From Salvator merianae (taxonomy: Eukaryota; Chordata; Lepidosauria; Squamata; Teiidae), in contig QVOM02000103.1 of the NCBI GenBank assembly GCA_003586115.2, forward strand, positions 3,286,001-3,350,000: a stretch of 64,000 nt of DNA, in the 5' to 3' direction. Within the stretch, counting starts at the first letter, position 1. Every line of letters begins with the position of its first letter. The position numbers and the translations under genes were made by a program. Below, one piece after another: positions 24,128 to 35,035 of this stretch. A model generated the notes under the pieces. It was not told where the DNA came from. It worked only from the letters and a program-made list of their open reading frames with translations, and made no database searches.

Positions 24128-24965
24128 ATCCAGTGACATCAATTTCTTTGCATAGCTTCAACTGGTGACACGAAGACTGATGGCCTGAATCTTAGATTTT
24201 GAGTGTGTTCCTCTGCCAAAAACGTCTAAGCAAGATGTTCAGCAAAGATACACACAGTGAGAATCCCAAACACCTCTGAAAGGAAGGCCTAAAGCTAAGT
24301 GAAAGCCAAGTGATGAACATGTATTAAAAAAGAATGGCAGAATCCCATTTATTAGAGATGCTAAAAGAATATGGTGGATAAGAGCATACCAGTGGTTTTA
24401 CTTGTTTTTTTTTTAAATATAACAGATCCCATCAAGTGCAGGAAGTTCAAGTTTATGACCCTGTGACATAAACTTATTTTCCTTTCCTGAAAACCTTCTT
24501 GCCTACTTGTTTTCTTGTTAGAACTGTCTTTCAGTTCTTTATTGATTTATTCTTGTAAATATTTATTCCATTATTCATTAGCAACAGAAGTGGAAGTTGT
24601 GTTATTTTAGCATTCTTTCTGAAAGATATATGTATATGATGGCAGACTATCTCTGGGTCTAAACTAAAACAAAACAAAACAGTATTTTTTATAGTCTCAT
24701 TGATATGCGATGGTGCCCGTCCTGTTGATTTGGATTGCAACTGTAAGCTGAATCAAGGTGCTTCCCTTGTGCACCATAGCCAGGTGTCATTGTGGACCAG
24801 CATTACTGCACATGTGACAGCAGCTGTCCCAAGTTGTTCTGGATGGCCTCCCCTGATAACAGATCCAGTGATTCCCTTGGCAAGACAAATGAATAGATGC
24901 ACCATGTGAGTATGGCCGCTGTAATTGCGTCACCAGTTTACTTTGAAAAACAACCTGCATGAAAA
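24128..24965. other. No gene recognised
   Basis: Ordinary AT-rich sequence. The frame 24700-24909 (plus) shows no domain. Confidence 0.45.
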
Positions 24966-25375
24966 TCTATATAAATAAAAATGTAAATGTTCGTTTGTAC
25001 AAAACCGCTAATCTCCAAAAGTTCTTCACTGATTGCTTTGAAATTTTGACACAACGTTGCCTTCGCATCCGGCCACGCTTTTATACACCTAGATTGTATA
25101 GATGTCGCACCTATGACAGGTAAAAACAGTTTTTTGGGGGAAAACAGTGCCATCTGTTGGACGTAAAAGCAACAGTTTTCGCTGTGCTGGTGTCAGCAGT
25201 TGTTCAGTATATTTGACTGACTGCTACACCAGCCTATCGGATGCCTCGCTTCCCTGCTGCCAGGGAAACAGGCATCCAATAGAGGTTTCTCTGATGGGAG
25301 GGGGAGGCAGACGAGCTGGAGGGCTCCAAAAGGATACGCGCGGTTCTACGAAAGGTAAGGTTTTTAAATTTTTTA

Positions 25376-25515
25376 CTTTACTTTACTTTTTTATTTTATT
25401 TGTGTGTTGGGACGTGTGTGTAGGGGCTTTTCTTTTTTATTTTATTTGTGTGGGGGAGGGTGTAGGGACTTTTCTTTTCTTTTGTATTTTATTTGTGTGG
25501 GGGGTGGGGTGGGGT
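25376..25515 (+). repeat. Minisatellite-like repeats inside Helitron copy 1
   Basis: About three units of a TTTTATTTTATTTGTGTGGG... GTGTAGGGGCTTTTC pattern. The equivalent block in copy 2 has more units. Confidence 0.75.
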
Positions 25516-25516
25516 G

Positions 25517-25794
25517 TAGGGGTGGCACATGGCTTCATTGGCAGCAATTGCCCAGCCTGCCTCCTCTGTGCCCATTCACCCTTAAAGATATGAACTGCCA
25601 CCATATCTTTAAGGGTGGATGGGTGCAGAGCCGGTGGGCTGGCCAGTGGCTGGCAATGAAGCCATGTGCGAAAGCCTTCGCAGCGAAAGTGAAGCTGGCA
25701 ACTTCCGTCATGGGTTTTTCGTGCGAAAACTCACTTTGCCGGCTTGGCTTCGCTGCGAAGCCAACAGACGAAATGTGCGTGAAGCACATCCCTA
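25517..25794 (+). mobile_element. TIR-bounded segment embedded in the Helitron
   Basis: The segment begins TAGGGGTGGCACATGG and ends GAAGCACATCCCTA, inverted ends that resemble the hAT MITE termini of this window (TAGAGATGTGCA). Inside is a 15-bp perfect hairpin (25577-25591 with 25603-25617; CCCTTAAAGATAT arms) and a GCTTCGCTGCGAAGC palindrome. No 8-bp duplication is visible, so a nested hAT MITE is an inference. Confidence 0.4.
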
Positions 25795-26070
25795 TAACAC
25801 ACGCTATACTAAATATTTTCCGATTCCATATCAATGTTTCTGATTTACAATCCATGTACGATTTCCAAATTTCCAATGTTACGGTTCCATTTCAATGTTT
25901 CCGATTGCATTGTTACATGAAATTTTCATGGATTTCGATTTCTTTTTATTTTGCTGTAAGGATTTCGTGTGACATTGCATTGGAATTGAGCTGTGTCGTT
26001 TACCATACCGTTCATTTCGTCAGTATAGTTTATTTTAAACATATTGGAAATGTGCACTGTCTCTTTTCTT

Positions 26071-26109
26071 TGGACTGAGCCACAGCAACGCGTGGCCAGG
26101 TACAGCTAG
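26071..26109 (+). other. Helitron 3' terminus: hairpin plus CTAG
   Basis: The GCCAC/GTGGC stem with an 8-base loop, followed by CAGGTACAGCTAG. The equivalent in copy 2 is 29333-29365 on the minus strand. Confidence 0.8.
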
Positions 26110-26297
26110 TAATATATAAATTCTTATTGATATAGTAAATGATCCACATTCATTTATATGGATTTCCATGCATTTTTCTTCTAAAATATGTGACTGCCTA
26201 ATACTCATTTTTACATGTATACTTTTTAAATGTTATTTCCTCTTTTATGTTCATGTTTTTCTTTTACACTCTTAAAAGCCTTTAAGTACGTACTTCT

Positions 26298-26385
26298 CAT
26301 TTATTTATTTATTTATTTATTTACTTGACTTATTTATATGCTGCCTTTCTCAGAGCTGTTCACCATATGTAATCTTAGACAATTC
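26298..26385 (-). mobile_element. LINE/SINE 3' end relic with (AAAT)n tail
   Basis: On the minus strand this reads GAGAAAGGCAGCATATAAAT followed by an AAAT microsatellite, a 3' end wording common in squamate retroposons. Only the last ~90 bases are recognisable. Confidence 0.5.
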
Positions 26386-27022
26386 TTTCTTTCTTTCACA
26401 TGTATTTTTGTATGAGCTGCAAAAAAGATGAAGTTATGCTAAAGAGTCAAATTTGTCTACTTTGTATGTCTAATTTGTGATCATCTCCAGGTTCTAGAAC
26501 AATCTTTCCTCTAAGGTGCCATATACCATTAATGTACACCTTTTGATAAGTGATGAACATTTATTCTTTATTAAAAAGAATAATATTTAAAGAATAAATA
26601 AGAATATTTATTTATTTTTAATAATATTTGCTCTTTACCCAGGATCTTGTTTAACAAAATCCTTTTTCTTGTCCCTGTCAATTTTACTGATTTCTAGAAC
26701 TCTATACCTCATTTTGTCGATATCAAGAGGCAAGATGTTAACCAGAGCCCTGGTGCTTCTGTCTTCTCTTAAGCCTGTCCCTTCAACCTTTACAATCTCC
26801 CCACTAGCTTGTGTGCGTGTGTGTGTTTTATTCTCACCCCTTGCCTTGTAATAAAGTTATTTTTTATGTGTGCCTTTAATACTTCAATAATAAAACTTTA
26901 TATTGAAATCAGATAAGTGCCTCCCTCCCTTGAGATCAAATCCAATCTGTTATCAGTTAAACCAAACCAGTTAAAAATCCTGCCTATAGGTGGGAACGCT
27001 GCTAAATGCATGTAACAATGTT

Positions 27023-27201
27023 CACTATCTATGCACATAAAAAAGCAACTCAAAAACTATTTAGCATGTGATAGCTAGTACTACCATCTCATTTCTAATC
27101 CTCATTAAATGTCATAAAAAGCTCTTAGGAAGACTTGCATCTGACAGCTACTACCTTTAAGCCACTTTTCAACTTTTTCTTTAATTGCATGTAGATGCAG
27201 C
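27023..27201. mobile_element. MITE family 'CTGCATC-AAAAA-CTCAAAAGC', copy 1
   Basis: Left side CTATCTATGCACATAAAAAA then CAACTCAAAAAC. Right side reads inward GGCTGCATCTACATGCAATT then AAGTGGCTTAAAGG. Matches the inverted ends of 28641-28868 and 53097-53293. Confidence 0.6.
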
Positions 27202-28640
27202 CCGAATGTCCAACTGGAGTTATATTTTATTTATTCTACAGCAACATCTTTCTTGTGTTGCATATGCATATAAATGTCCTCTGAACCCAAGAATGTTCTA
27301 GACCAAATACTAACAAAAGAGATTTGAAAACAATTTACACCTGCAGTTTGCACCTGAATAAGCAAAGAAAATTGCAGAGGCTTTTCAAACTCTATGCACA
27401 GATCTCAAGTGTGAAAGCTTCTTTTAACTGGAATGCAATAATGTGAAATGTGCACTAGAAAGTTTATACAAAGTTACTTGTTTGACAAACTTACATGGTA
27501 AAAAGAAAAAAGAACTTTTTAAATAATACAGGAAATTAAGCATAATCTGAAAATCTAACGTTAAAACTTGAGCTGTTGCATCAACTACAACGTTAGGAGC
27601 TAGATTAATTTTAAATGGAGGCAAGGGAAACCAGTGGCATCATTGCAGAGATGCTCAAAGTGGGAGAGAACCCAGCCATACTGCCATTGGTGTCAGACAT
27701 CCCTGTATGCATCCTGCACATGCATGTGTACCACTGCAGAGCCCTCAAGATGCCTGAGTGGGCTCTGAGAGTGCTGTACCATCAAACATTAGTGCTATAC
27801 CATGAGACTATGTTAATGGCAGACAGAAGTGATCAGGCACAATTGCTCCGGGCCTCATGAAGTCCTGAAAGTCAGAGCTTGGAGTCACGTGCATAAAATA
27901 GTCTGCTGTGGCTCTACTTCTATGCCCACACTACCTTTGAGGCAAATGGGGATGTGACCTTAAACTATCAAAATCTTTACAGAACTCTGCCTTATGCCCA
28001 ATGCTGTGAAGGGTGCCTGCTTAAAGGACACTCTACTTTCTCTGTATAAAGCAACTGTTTTGTTGTAGGAGTACCACAGTGAACCTCAGGCCATGAGCAC
28101 ATGTACCTCCATTCTGGTAAACTCAAGAGGAGAGTCACTCCAAGGACACTTCTTCCATCCTGAGAGGCCATCAAATACAAGATGCACACAGCCCCCTGAA
28201 TTTGATTTCAAGCAACCAAATAGCTACTGTGAACCAAATCAAAGACAGGACAACATCAGAAGGGGAAGTACCCCTATTTGTGCATCCTGCCTCCTACCTC
28301 ACAGCAGGGGGATGTATAAATGCCCAACCTAAAACAGCTATTTCAGCTTAACTTTAGAATGTCCTTTAATACTCTAACTAATGATCCATAACAGAAAAGG
28401 TGATCCTGTTGACTCTCCTTGATTTACTTGTGGCTTATAATGTCATTGATGGTTGTGTCCACCTAGAAAATCTGTGTGTGTTGGTAGCTGAGGACTCTAT
28501 CGTGTTCCATTAATATCTGCAGGAGCAATATTCTAAAATACCATTAGAGAACTTCAGATTAGTCCTTTGGCATTTGGGTTTGTGAGGCTCTGCAGGGTAG
28601 AGTTACCCATGTCAGGAAGCTGCACATGTAGCCTGCTTTA
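27202..28640. other. No gene recognised
   Basis: Frames at 27615-27860 and 28093-28332 (plus) have no domain and no supporting structure. Confidence 0.45.
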
Positions 28641-28868
28641 GACTACATCTTCACATATTAAAAAAAAAAAGAAGAAGTCACTCAAAAGCAGCTTAGATGT
28701 GGTAGAATGGGAACACAAGTGTTCCCATCTAATCCCCAATAAAGGCAGAGAATGACCTTTAGAAGTGCATTTTCTAGTCTGTAATGTGGATTAAGGCACT
28801 AACACAAAGACACTACTTCCTCTAAATTGCTTTTGAGCCACTTTTTTTTTCAGAGTGCAGATGCAGCC
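28641..28868. mobile_element. MITE family 'CTGCATC-AAAAA-CTCAAAAGC', copy 2
   Basis: Left arm: ACTACATCTTCACATATT, poly-A, then GTCACTCAAAAGCAGCTTAG. Right arm reads inward: GGCTGCATCTGCACTCTG, poly-A, then GTGGCTCAAAAGCAATTTAG. Arms of about 55 bases pair imperfectly around a ~110-base centre. No ORF. Confidence 0.75.
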
Positions 28869-29332
28869 AGAGTATCACTTATTTGGAAGAACAAGTTTGC
28901 CATATGAAAAAGTCCAGACGTTACTACTGCTTCAGAACATGGCAACCAGACTAATAACTAGGACTGCAAAATATTGTGTGAAAACTGATTACAAAAGAGT
29001 TTCACTGGCTGTTTTATTTTGAATTTGAATAAATTCAAATAAATAAATATTTTGAATTTGAATAAATGCATCTTCTTCATCTGCTAGCCCATAACATAAA
29101 ATCTCCAGAAGAAACTCTGTTTGAAGTTCCACATACAGTTTCAGTCTGCTGTGTATCAGCATAGCACTATTCTGTCATTGCATTCTGAATTTCCTCTCTC
29201 TGGATACATAGCTGTCCCCACGCTTCCTGAGATTCAGTCTAAGACAAGTCAAGTTTTTAAAATCCTGCCTGGCCTCTGAGAATGAGGAAATAAAGCCTGT
29301 TGCCACTAGTGGATTGTTACTTTATAATGCTA
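28869..29332. other. No gene recognised; short 29-base duplication near 29013-29068
   Basis: The phrase ATTTTGAATTTGAATAAAT occurs twice within 60 bases. Otherwise unassigned. Confidence 0.5.
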
Positions 29333-31051
29333 CTAGCTGTACCCGGCCACGCGTTGCTGTGGCTCAGTCCAAAGAAAAGAGACAGCGCACGTTTCTAATA
29401 TGTTTAAGTTCACAATGCTTGTGGGTATACAATATTTTTTGTTGCTCCATTGTAATTGCAGTGAAAAAGAAGAAAAACAGTTAAAAAAAACGAAATGAAA
29501 AACAATGAAAAAGGAACAAAATAAACTATACTGACGAAATGAACGGTATGGTAAACGACACAGCTCAATTCCAACGCAATGTCACGCGAAATCCTTACAT
29601 CAAAATGAAAAGAAATCGAAATCCATGAAAATTCCATGTAACAATGCAATCGGAAACATTGAAATGGAACCGTAACATTGGAAATTTGGAAATCATACAT
29701 GGATTGTAAATCAGAAACATTGATATGGAATCGGAAAATATTTAGTATAGCGTGTGTTATAGGGATGTGCTTCATGCACATTTCGTCTGTTGGCTTTGCA
29801 GCGAAGCGAAGCCGGCAAAGTGAGTTTTCGCACGAAAAACCCATGACGGAAGTTGCCGGCTTCACTTTCGCTGCGAAGGCTTTCGCACATGGCTTCATTG
29901 CCAGCCGCTGGCCAGCCCACCAGCTCTGCATCCATCCACCCTTAAAGATATGGTGGCAGTTCATATCTTTAAGGGTGAATGGGCACAGAAGAGGCAGGCT
30001 GGGCAATTGCTGCCAATGAAGCCATGTGCCACCCCTACACCCCACCCCACCCCCCACACAAATAAAAGAAAAAAGAAAAGCCCCTACACCCCCACACACA
30101 CAAATAAAATAAAAAAGAAAAGCCCCTACACACACATCCCAACACACAAATAAAATAAAAAAGAAAAGAAAAGAAAAAAATTAAAAACCTTACCTTTTGT
30201 AGAACCGCGTGCATCCTTTTGGAGCCCTCCAGCTCATCTGCCTCCCCCTCCCATCAGAGAAACCTCTATTAAAGTTGCCGGCTTCGCGTTCACTGCAAAG
30301 GCTTTCGCATATGGCTTCATTGACATCCACTGGCCAGCCCACCGGCTCTACACCCATCCACCCTTAAAGGTATGGTGGCAGTTCATATCTTTAAGAGTGA
30401 ATGGACACAGAGGAGGCAGGCTGGGCAATTGCTGCCAATGAAGCCATGTGCCGCCCCTACACCCCCCCCCCCCCCCCACACAAATAAAATAAAAAAGAAA
30501 AGCCCCTACATCCCCCCACACACAAATAAATGAAAAAAGAAAAGAAAAGCCCCTACACCCCCCCCCACACAAATAAAATAAAAAAGAAAAGCCCCTGCAC
30601 ACACATCCCAACACACAAATGAAATAAACAAGTAAAGTAAAGTAAAAAAATTAAAAACCTTACCTTTCGTAGAACCGCGCGTGTCCTTTTGGAGCCCTCC
30701 GGCTCGTCTGCCTCCCCCTCCCATCAGAGAAACCTCTATTGGATGCCTGTTTCCCTGGCTGCAGGGAAGCGAGGCATCCAATAGGCTGGTGTAGCAGTCA
30801 GTCAAATATACTGAGCAACTGCTGACACCAGCACAGTGAAAACTGTTGCTTTTACGTAACAGATGGCACTGTTTTTTTTAAAAAAACCTGTTTTTACCTG
30901 TCACAGGTGCAACATCTATACAATCTAGGTGTATAAAAACGTGGCCAGATGCGAAGGCAACGTTGTGTCAAAATTTCAAAGCAATCGGTGAAGAACTTTC
31001 GGAGATTAGCGGTTTTGTACAAACGAACATTTACCTTTTTATTTATATGGA
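29333..31051 (-). mobile_element. Nonautonomous Helitron, copy 2, enlarged
   Basis: Same family as 24966-26109 but inverted. On the minus strand the 5' end is TCCATATAAATAAAAAGG (31051 leftwards). The 3' end is GCCACAGCAACGCGTGGC, then CGGGTACAGCTAG, ending at 29333. The flanks are again A and T. It is about 575 bases longer than copy 1, largely because of an internal tandem duplication (29851-30740). The poly-C and (AAATAAAA)n stretches at 30040-30180 and 30460-30640 are expanded minisatellite units. No protein-coding sequence is retained. Confidence 0.88.
29851..30740 (-). repeat. Internal tandem duplication in Helitron copy 2
   Basis: Unit A (30740-30271) and unit B (30270-29851), both read on the minus strand, start with AATAGAGGTTTCTCTGATGG and run to GGCAACTT. 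The junction GGCAACTTT/AATAGAGG at 30271/30270 joins the end of one unit to the start of the next. Unit A (~470 bases) is longer because of extra minisatellite units. Copy 1 has a single unit. Confidence 0.85.
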
Positions 31052-31561
31052 TTACTTTTTATTGCTCTACATGATGTTGCGGATTTGTAGGAGTTGAATG
31101 TAGTTAATTATGGATTTGTTTGTCACACTGGTAATTTTATAAACAACTAAGAATCAAGTCCATCCATTAAGCATTTTTATTTACTGTTTGGGTGAACTTA
31201 GAAGGCTATCAATACAGGCTTCATCCACACCAGGAGAAAATTGTTCCAGTGATGCCCAATGGGCATGACATCTGAACAGCATAGCTCCACCACACTCAGG
31301 CCTGCAACCTTCCTCCAAGGGGAAAACAGATCCCTCAGACGTATCCCTCCCACAGTGTGGGGGAAAAAAAATCTAAGAGCACTTGCTGACCTCTTCTGCC
31401 CCAGCTGTCACCATGCAGATCAACAGTGATTGCAGGGGGAACTTACCCCCTTTGTCTGCTCTGTCCCATAAAGAAAATGGCTGACTTCCAGCAGTTCCAC
31501 AATGTCTGAAGTTTTCCCCTGAGCATGAAGGCTGGAAGGACAGGAGCTATGCAGAAGCATA
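31052..31561. other. No gene recognised
   Basis: A short unassigned spacer between Helitron copy 2 and the palindromic TIR element. GAGAAAATTGTTCC near 31221 may be a decayed repeat. Confidence 0.4.
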
Positions 31562-31725
31562 GGGCCTGTTTGCACTTTCCACGCTAGAATGGGCTAATTA
31601 GCTCATTCTAGTGTGGAACAGACCCCATCGTGCAGACACTGTCTGCATGATGGGGCCTGAAAACAGACCCAAAGCTGGATAATGGCGTTCGCCAGTGCGA
31701 ACGCCATTATCCGTCCCTGATGCTC

Positions 31726-31800
31726 GCCATGGCAACCGGGAGGCCCGCGTGCTGTTGATATCATCACAGCGCGCTGCGCGGGCCTCCCGGTTGCCATGGC
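31726..31800. repeat. Perfect inverted repeat, 24-bp arms
   Basis: Arms 31726-31749 and 31777-31800 are exactly complementary (CCATGGCAACCGGGAGGCCC core). The loop is GC-rich, 27 bases. Confidence 0.95.
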
Positions 31801-31985
31801 AGCAGCCTGACGCTTTGTAGGCCACTGCCACAGCGACCGCCATTCGCACCAGTGATCGGGCACCGGAACGCCAGACAGGGCACATCACGGTCTCGTCCAG
31901 CATCCCTTGCCCGATCGCGGCGGCGTGGACTCGATTGGGGCCTCGTACTGGCCCATTCAGGTCTGCGCGAAGGGGTAGACTCCAT

Positions 31986-32035
31986 TGCCCATCATGCATT
32001 GCATGATCACATGATCATGCAATGCATGATGGGCA
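31986..32035. repeat. Perfect palindrome, 24-bp arms, 2-base centre
   Basis: Arms 31986-32009 and 32012-32035 are exactly complementary (TGCCCATCATGCATTGCATG...). It could extrude as a cruciform. Confidence 0.95.
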
Positions 32036-32239
32036 GGCTGATCGCCCAGAAGATGGCCACCGCCGTGGACAAGGAGGTAAGTGCGAACGAATCGGGGGAG
32101 GATTCAGACAGCTTTTTTCTTGTCCGGGCACTAGTAAGGATCGGCAGTGGATGAAGTTTGCTACGGCTGTCCTCTCGTGCGAATGCACTTGTCTAGCAAG
32201 CATCCTTGGTGCTTGCTAGTTACAAGTGCGAACAGGCCC

Positions 32240-32785
32240 ATATACTCTGTGCCTTCTGCCCAAGAGGCAGAATCAATTCACAAGCATCTTTTTCCCAGTC
32301 AAAGGATGTAGCTTTATTCCCATACAAATGAAATTTCTCTATACATTTTAGACAACACCTTATACTGGTTCAGTGGCCAGACTTTATTATTTGCTTGTTG
32401 GTTTATATTTCTATCCCACCTTGTAACCAAAGATCTCAGCATGAGTCACAATAAAATCACTAGAAATACAGATAAAACAGATTAGCTAAAACAGTAACAG
32501 TGGCTGCATGGGGAGGGGGATGTTTTTCCCCCAGTTGAAGGCCAACATAAAGAGGTTCATCTTCACCAGATGAGTGAGGGTGCCTGATACACCTCAGAGA
32601 GAAGACTATGATTGCTCAACAGTTGCTGCCCGTAGCAGTTTTAAATGGAGATTCTAGAAAAACATTTGTGATAGTGGAAATCTGTAGTCCTTTCTCTAGA
32701 CATATTGACAGTTAAGATTATTCAGTGGTATGGAATACCTGGAAGTTATTAGAATTACTGTATATATATCTGGTACACCATCTTA
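32240..32785. other. No gene; LINE 3' relic at about 32375-32500 (minus)
   Basis: TTTATATTTCTATCCCACCTTGTAACC and GTCACAATAAAATCACTAG look like the reverse of a LINE/SINE 3' UTR common in squamates. The rest is unassigned. Confidence 0.4.
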
Positions 32786-32865
32786 GGCTGTCTTCAGGAG
32801 TAGCAAAAAAGGTGACTCAAAAGTGCCTTAGAGGCAGTCGATGTGGTAGCATTTAGAATTTTATT
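32786..32865. mobile_element. MITE family 'CTGCATC-AAAAA-CTCAAAAGC', one end only
   Basis: GGCTGTCTTCAGGAGTAGC, then AAAAAAGGTGACTCAAAAGT and GCCTTAGAGGCAGTCGATGTGGTAGC, the same order as the arms of 28641-28868. No matching right end found. Confidence 0.55.
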
Positions 32866-32904
32866 TTTATTAGCAGAAACCCAAATATTCAATAATATTC
32901 AATG

Positions 32905-32930
32905 CAATAATAATAATAATAATAATAATT
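32905..32930. repeat. (AAT)n microsatellite
   Basis: About eight AAT units. Confidence 0.95.
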
Positions 32931-33299
32931 AAAATTTGATGCATTTTCATGATACCAAGATCTGCTGCTTCAGTTTCCCATCTCATTCAACATTAGTAGT
33001 GAAACAGGTGCACTTTCTGCATCATATCTCATTCATCCTTTGGCCCATGTCATCCTTTTGATGACCTTCCAATGCAACCCGTCACAATGCTGTTGAAAAT
33101 AGTGACAGACAGTTACAAACTGTAAGAAGAAGAGTAACATTGCTTTCAGATCACTAAAATCTAATTTTTTGAAACCATGTGGGCAGACCCAAAGGTCTGA
33201 AACCTAAATACAGTATTGGGAATAGATGGCATTTATATTCATACAGTATCAAGTAACTCAGACTGCATCTCGATGGGTCTAAAACCTGAGATTGTCCCA

Positions 33300-33700
33300 G
33301 CACTATATTGGGATTGCCAGAGGTATCTGTGGCATCTCAACATGGTCCCAGGATATAGAGGTGAAATCCTAGAATATTGCTATTATGGGGAAAAGAACTA
33401 ACCCAGGTTTTCCCACAGAGCAATATTATTTATTTTGACTGATGCTTGCTCCCAGTTTTGTTTCTGAAGAAAATACCCACCTCACAACAAGAAGGCAAAA
33501 CCTAGTCAAAAATGCATACAGATCAAGCATGAGGTCAGATACTTGCACACTTCTAGGTATTTCATGCCATTGAACATCACAGGAGCAAGCATCAGACACA
33601 GTAAGGGCCCAGGCTCACCCCACAAGTTTGCCCTGTCATCTGGCAAGGACAAGAGACAACTGCAGGATCTAAATAAGGTCCCACGTTTTCATCTTATGTT
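33300..33700. repeat. Dispersed repeat family 'GATTGCC', copy 2
   Basis: Begins TATTGGGATTGCCAGAGG... GGTCCCAGGA and ends ACAACTGCAGGATCTAAATAAGGTCCC, in line with 6925-7180 (same orientation) and the inverted copies at 53985-54380 and 57590. The repeat class is unknown. Confidence 0.5.
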
Positions 33701-35035
33701 CTGATAGCAACCTTAGTCTGCATCTCCACATCAAAGTGGAAGTGAAGAAGAAGGTGCCTGCTGCCGCCTCGTGTCCATTTGTGACCGCAACAGACACCTT
33801 ACAGTGATCATGCCATCCCTTTACGAGTGCAGTCGCTGTTGGAAGCACCAAGTTTGCAGGGCGTGAATAGAACTATCACAATCAGTCACTGGAAATGGTG
33901 CCTCTGTGCTCTATAATGGAGATACAGAGGGATCTTTTTCAGCAACAAATCAGGATGCCTCCCCTATTAAAATGCAATGGAGATCCAGACTAATCTGTTC
34001 CTGAGTACTCCAATCCTTTTCTTCTCCTTCTTAGGTTGTGGCAACTTACAACTTTATCTCAAGAACCAATTTAAGACCTGTGTATTATTTAAATGTCAGA
34101 GATGATTGTTTTCCTTTCAAATTACAATGTGAATCAACACATGGTCTTTTCCTAGCATGACATTGTGGATAAGATATTCTTACATAAAGGCACACATTCT
34201 GGGGTCTGTCCATTATACAACCACTCCTTTTAAAGATTCTTTTTGTTAACAAATGAATGTAGCTTCCCTTTAATAAATGAATGAAGTATGATGACCATGA
34301 AACTACAAAAAAAGATACATCATCTCTGAAAGATGAAAAGACTGAAATCTTGTGAAGTTTTAAATCAGAGAATAAACACTTCTGCATATTGATGAGACAT
34401 GACTGCATCCCTATTTATTAGTTTTCCAGTGTTAAGAATTTAGATAATGAATTATGTTAAAAATCTGTAGCGGGGTTGAAAAATTATTTACATATCTTTT
34501 ATATTGGAATGTAATGTTTAAGATGTTTATGCATAAAAAAACTTCAAATATTAAGTAACAAGAATGTTGATTAGGCCCTCTTCAGCTATTCAAAAGCAAG
34601 TATGGTGATTCAGAGGGCAAAAGGGTACACACAGGGAAAATACCCCAGTGTCTCTGAATATGCCAGTTTCACTTCTTCCCTTCTTGCGTTCAGTGCAAAA
34701 GTCTACAGGATATTCTGTCTGTGTTCATTTGACCATAATTAAGTCCTTAAACATAACAAGATATCCTGTGAAATCAGGCTCACAATTACAGAACCAAAAC
34801 AGAAGCTGCATCCACACAACTAAAATTGGACACTTCCTGACAGTCCCTGAGGCACAGTGACTGTCCTCACTGAACTTGCCGCTCACCTTCAACACGGGAC
34901 ATCCACAAGAAGCAACCTAAGAGCAAGTCACATTAAAGGAATCTGAGGGCAGTTCTCTCCTTCTTATGTCCTTACCATGTGCAGAGGTGATGTTGGGGTA
35001 ACTTACTTGGACTGTTTTCTACCTAGTGTGATTTG
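33701..35035. other. No gene recognised
   Basis: The frames 34085-34408 (minus) and 34648-34860 (plus) show no domain. AT-rich DNA at 34390-34560. Confidence 0.45.

Larger units (their letters stand above)
24966..26109 (+). mobile_element. Nonautonomous Helitron, copy 1
   Basis: A rolling-circle transposon judged by its ends. The 5' end is TCTATATAAATAAAAATG, the 3' end CAGCTAG (CTRR type). About 10 bases before the end is the hairpin GCCAC-AGCAACGC-GTGGC. The flanks are A (24965) and T (26110), the usual Helitron target, with no target duplication. The second copy at 29333-31051 shares both ends, so the boundaries are confirmed by comparison. The interior has palindromes, a minisatellite-like T/G-rich stretch (25376-25515) and a TIR-bounded segment (25517-25794). 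There is no Rep/helicase sequence. Long frames here (for example 25404-26078) read through low-complexity DNA and are not proteins. Confidence 0.88.
31562..32239 (+). mobile_element. Palindrome-chain TIR element, best copy of the GGGCC family
   Basis: TIRs: GGGCCTGTTTGCACTT on the left and GGGCCTGTTCGCACTT reading inward from the right (15 of 16). ATA precedes (31559-31561) and follows (32240-32242), a 3-bp duplication. The interior is CpG-rich, unlike its AT-rich surroundings, and is a series of palindromes: 31577-31618 (21-bp arms, 2 mismatches), 31623-31655 (15-bp arms, 1 mismatch), 31677-31712 (16-bp perfect arms), 31726-31800 (24-bp perfect arms, 27-base loop), 31986-32035 (24-bp perfect arms, 2-base centre) and about 32186-32229. 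The open frames (for example 31598-31999, minus) are by-products of GC richness. The intact palindromes suggest recent activity. The superfamily is not assigned. Confidence 0.85.

Noticed and set aside
23886..24168. Frames rich in Pro/Ser/Leu or Arg/Glu/Gly on both strands
   Set aside because: Direct products of the GGA/GAA purine tract.
25404..26078. 224-codon plus-strand frame (and the 245-codon minus frame at 29410-30147)
   Set aside because: Both lie inside the two Helitron copies, read through minisatellite and palindromes, and have no domain. They are parallel only because the two copies are related DNA.
31598..32154. Several overlapping frames on both strands, up to 133 codons
   Set aside because: GC-rich palindromic transposon body. 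The frames are mutually overlapping and read stem sequences.
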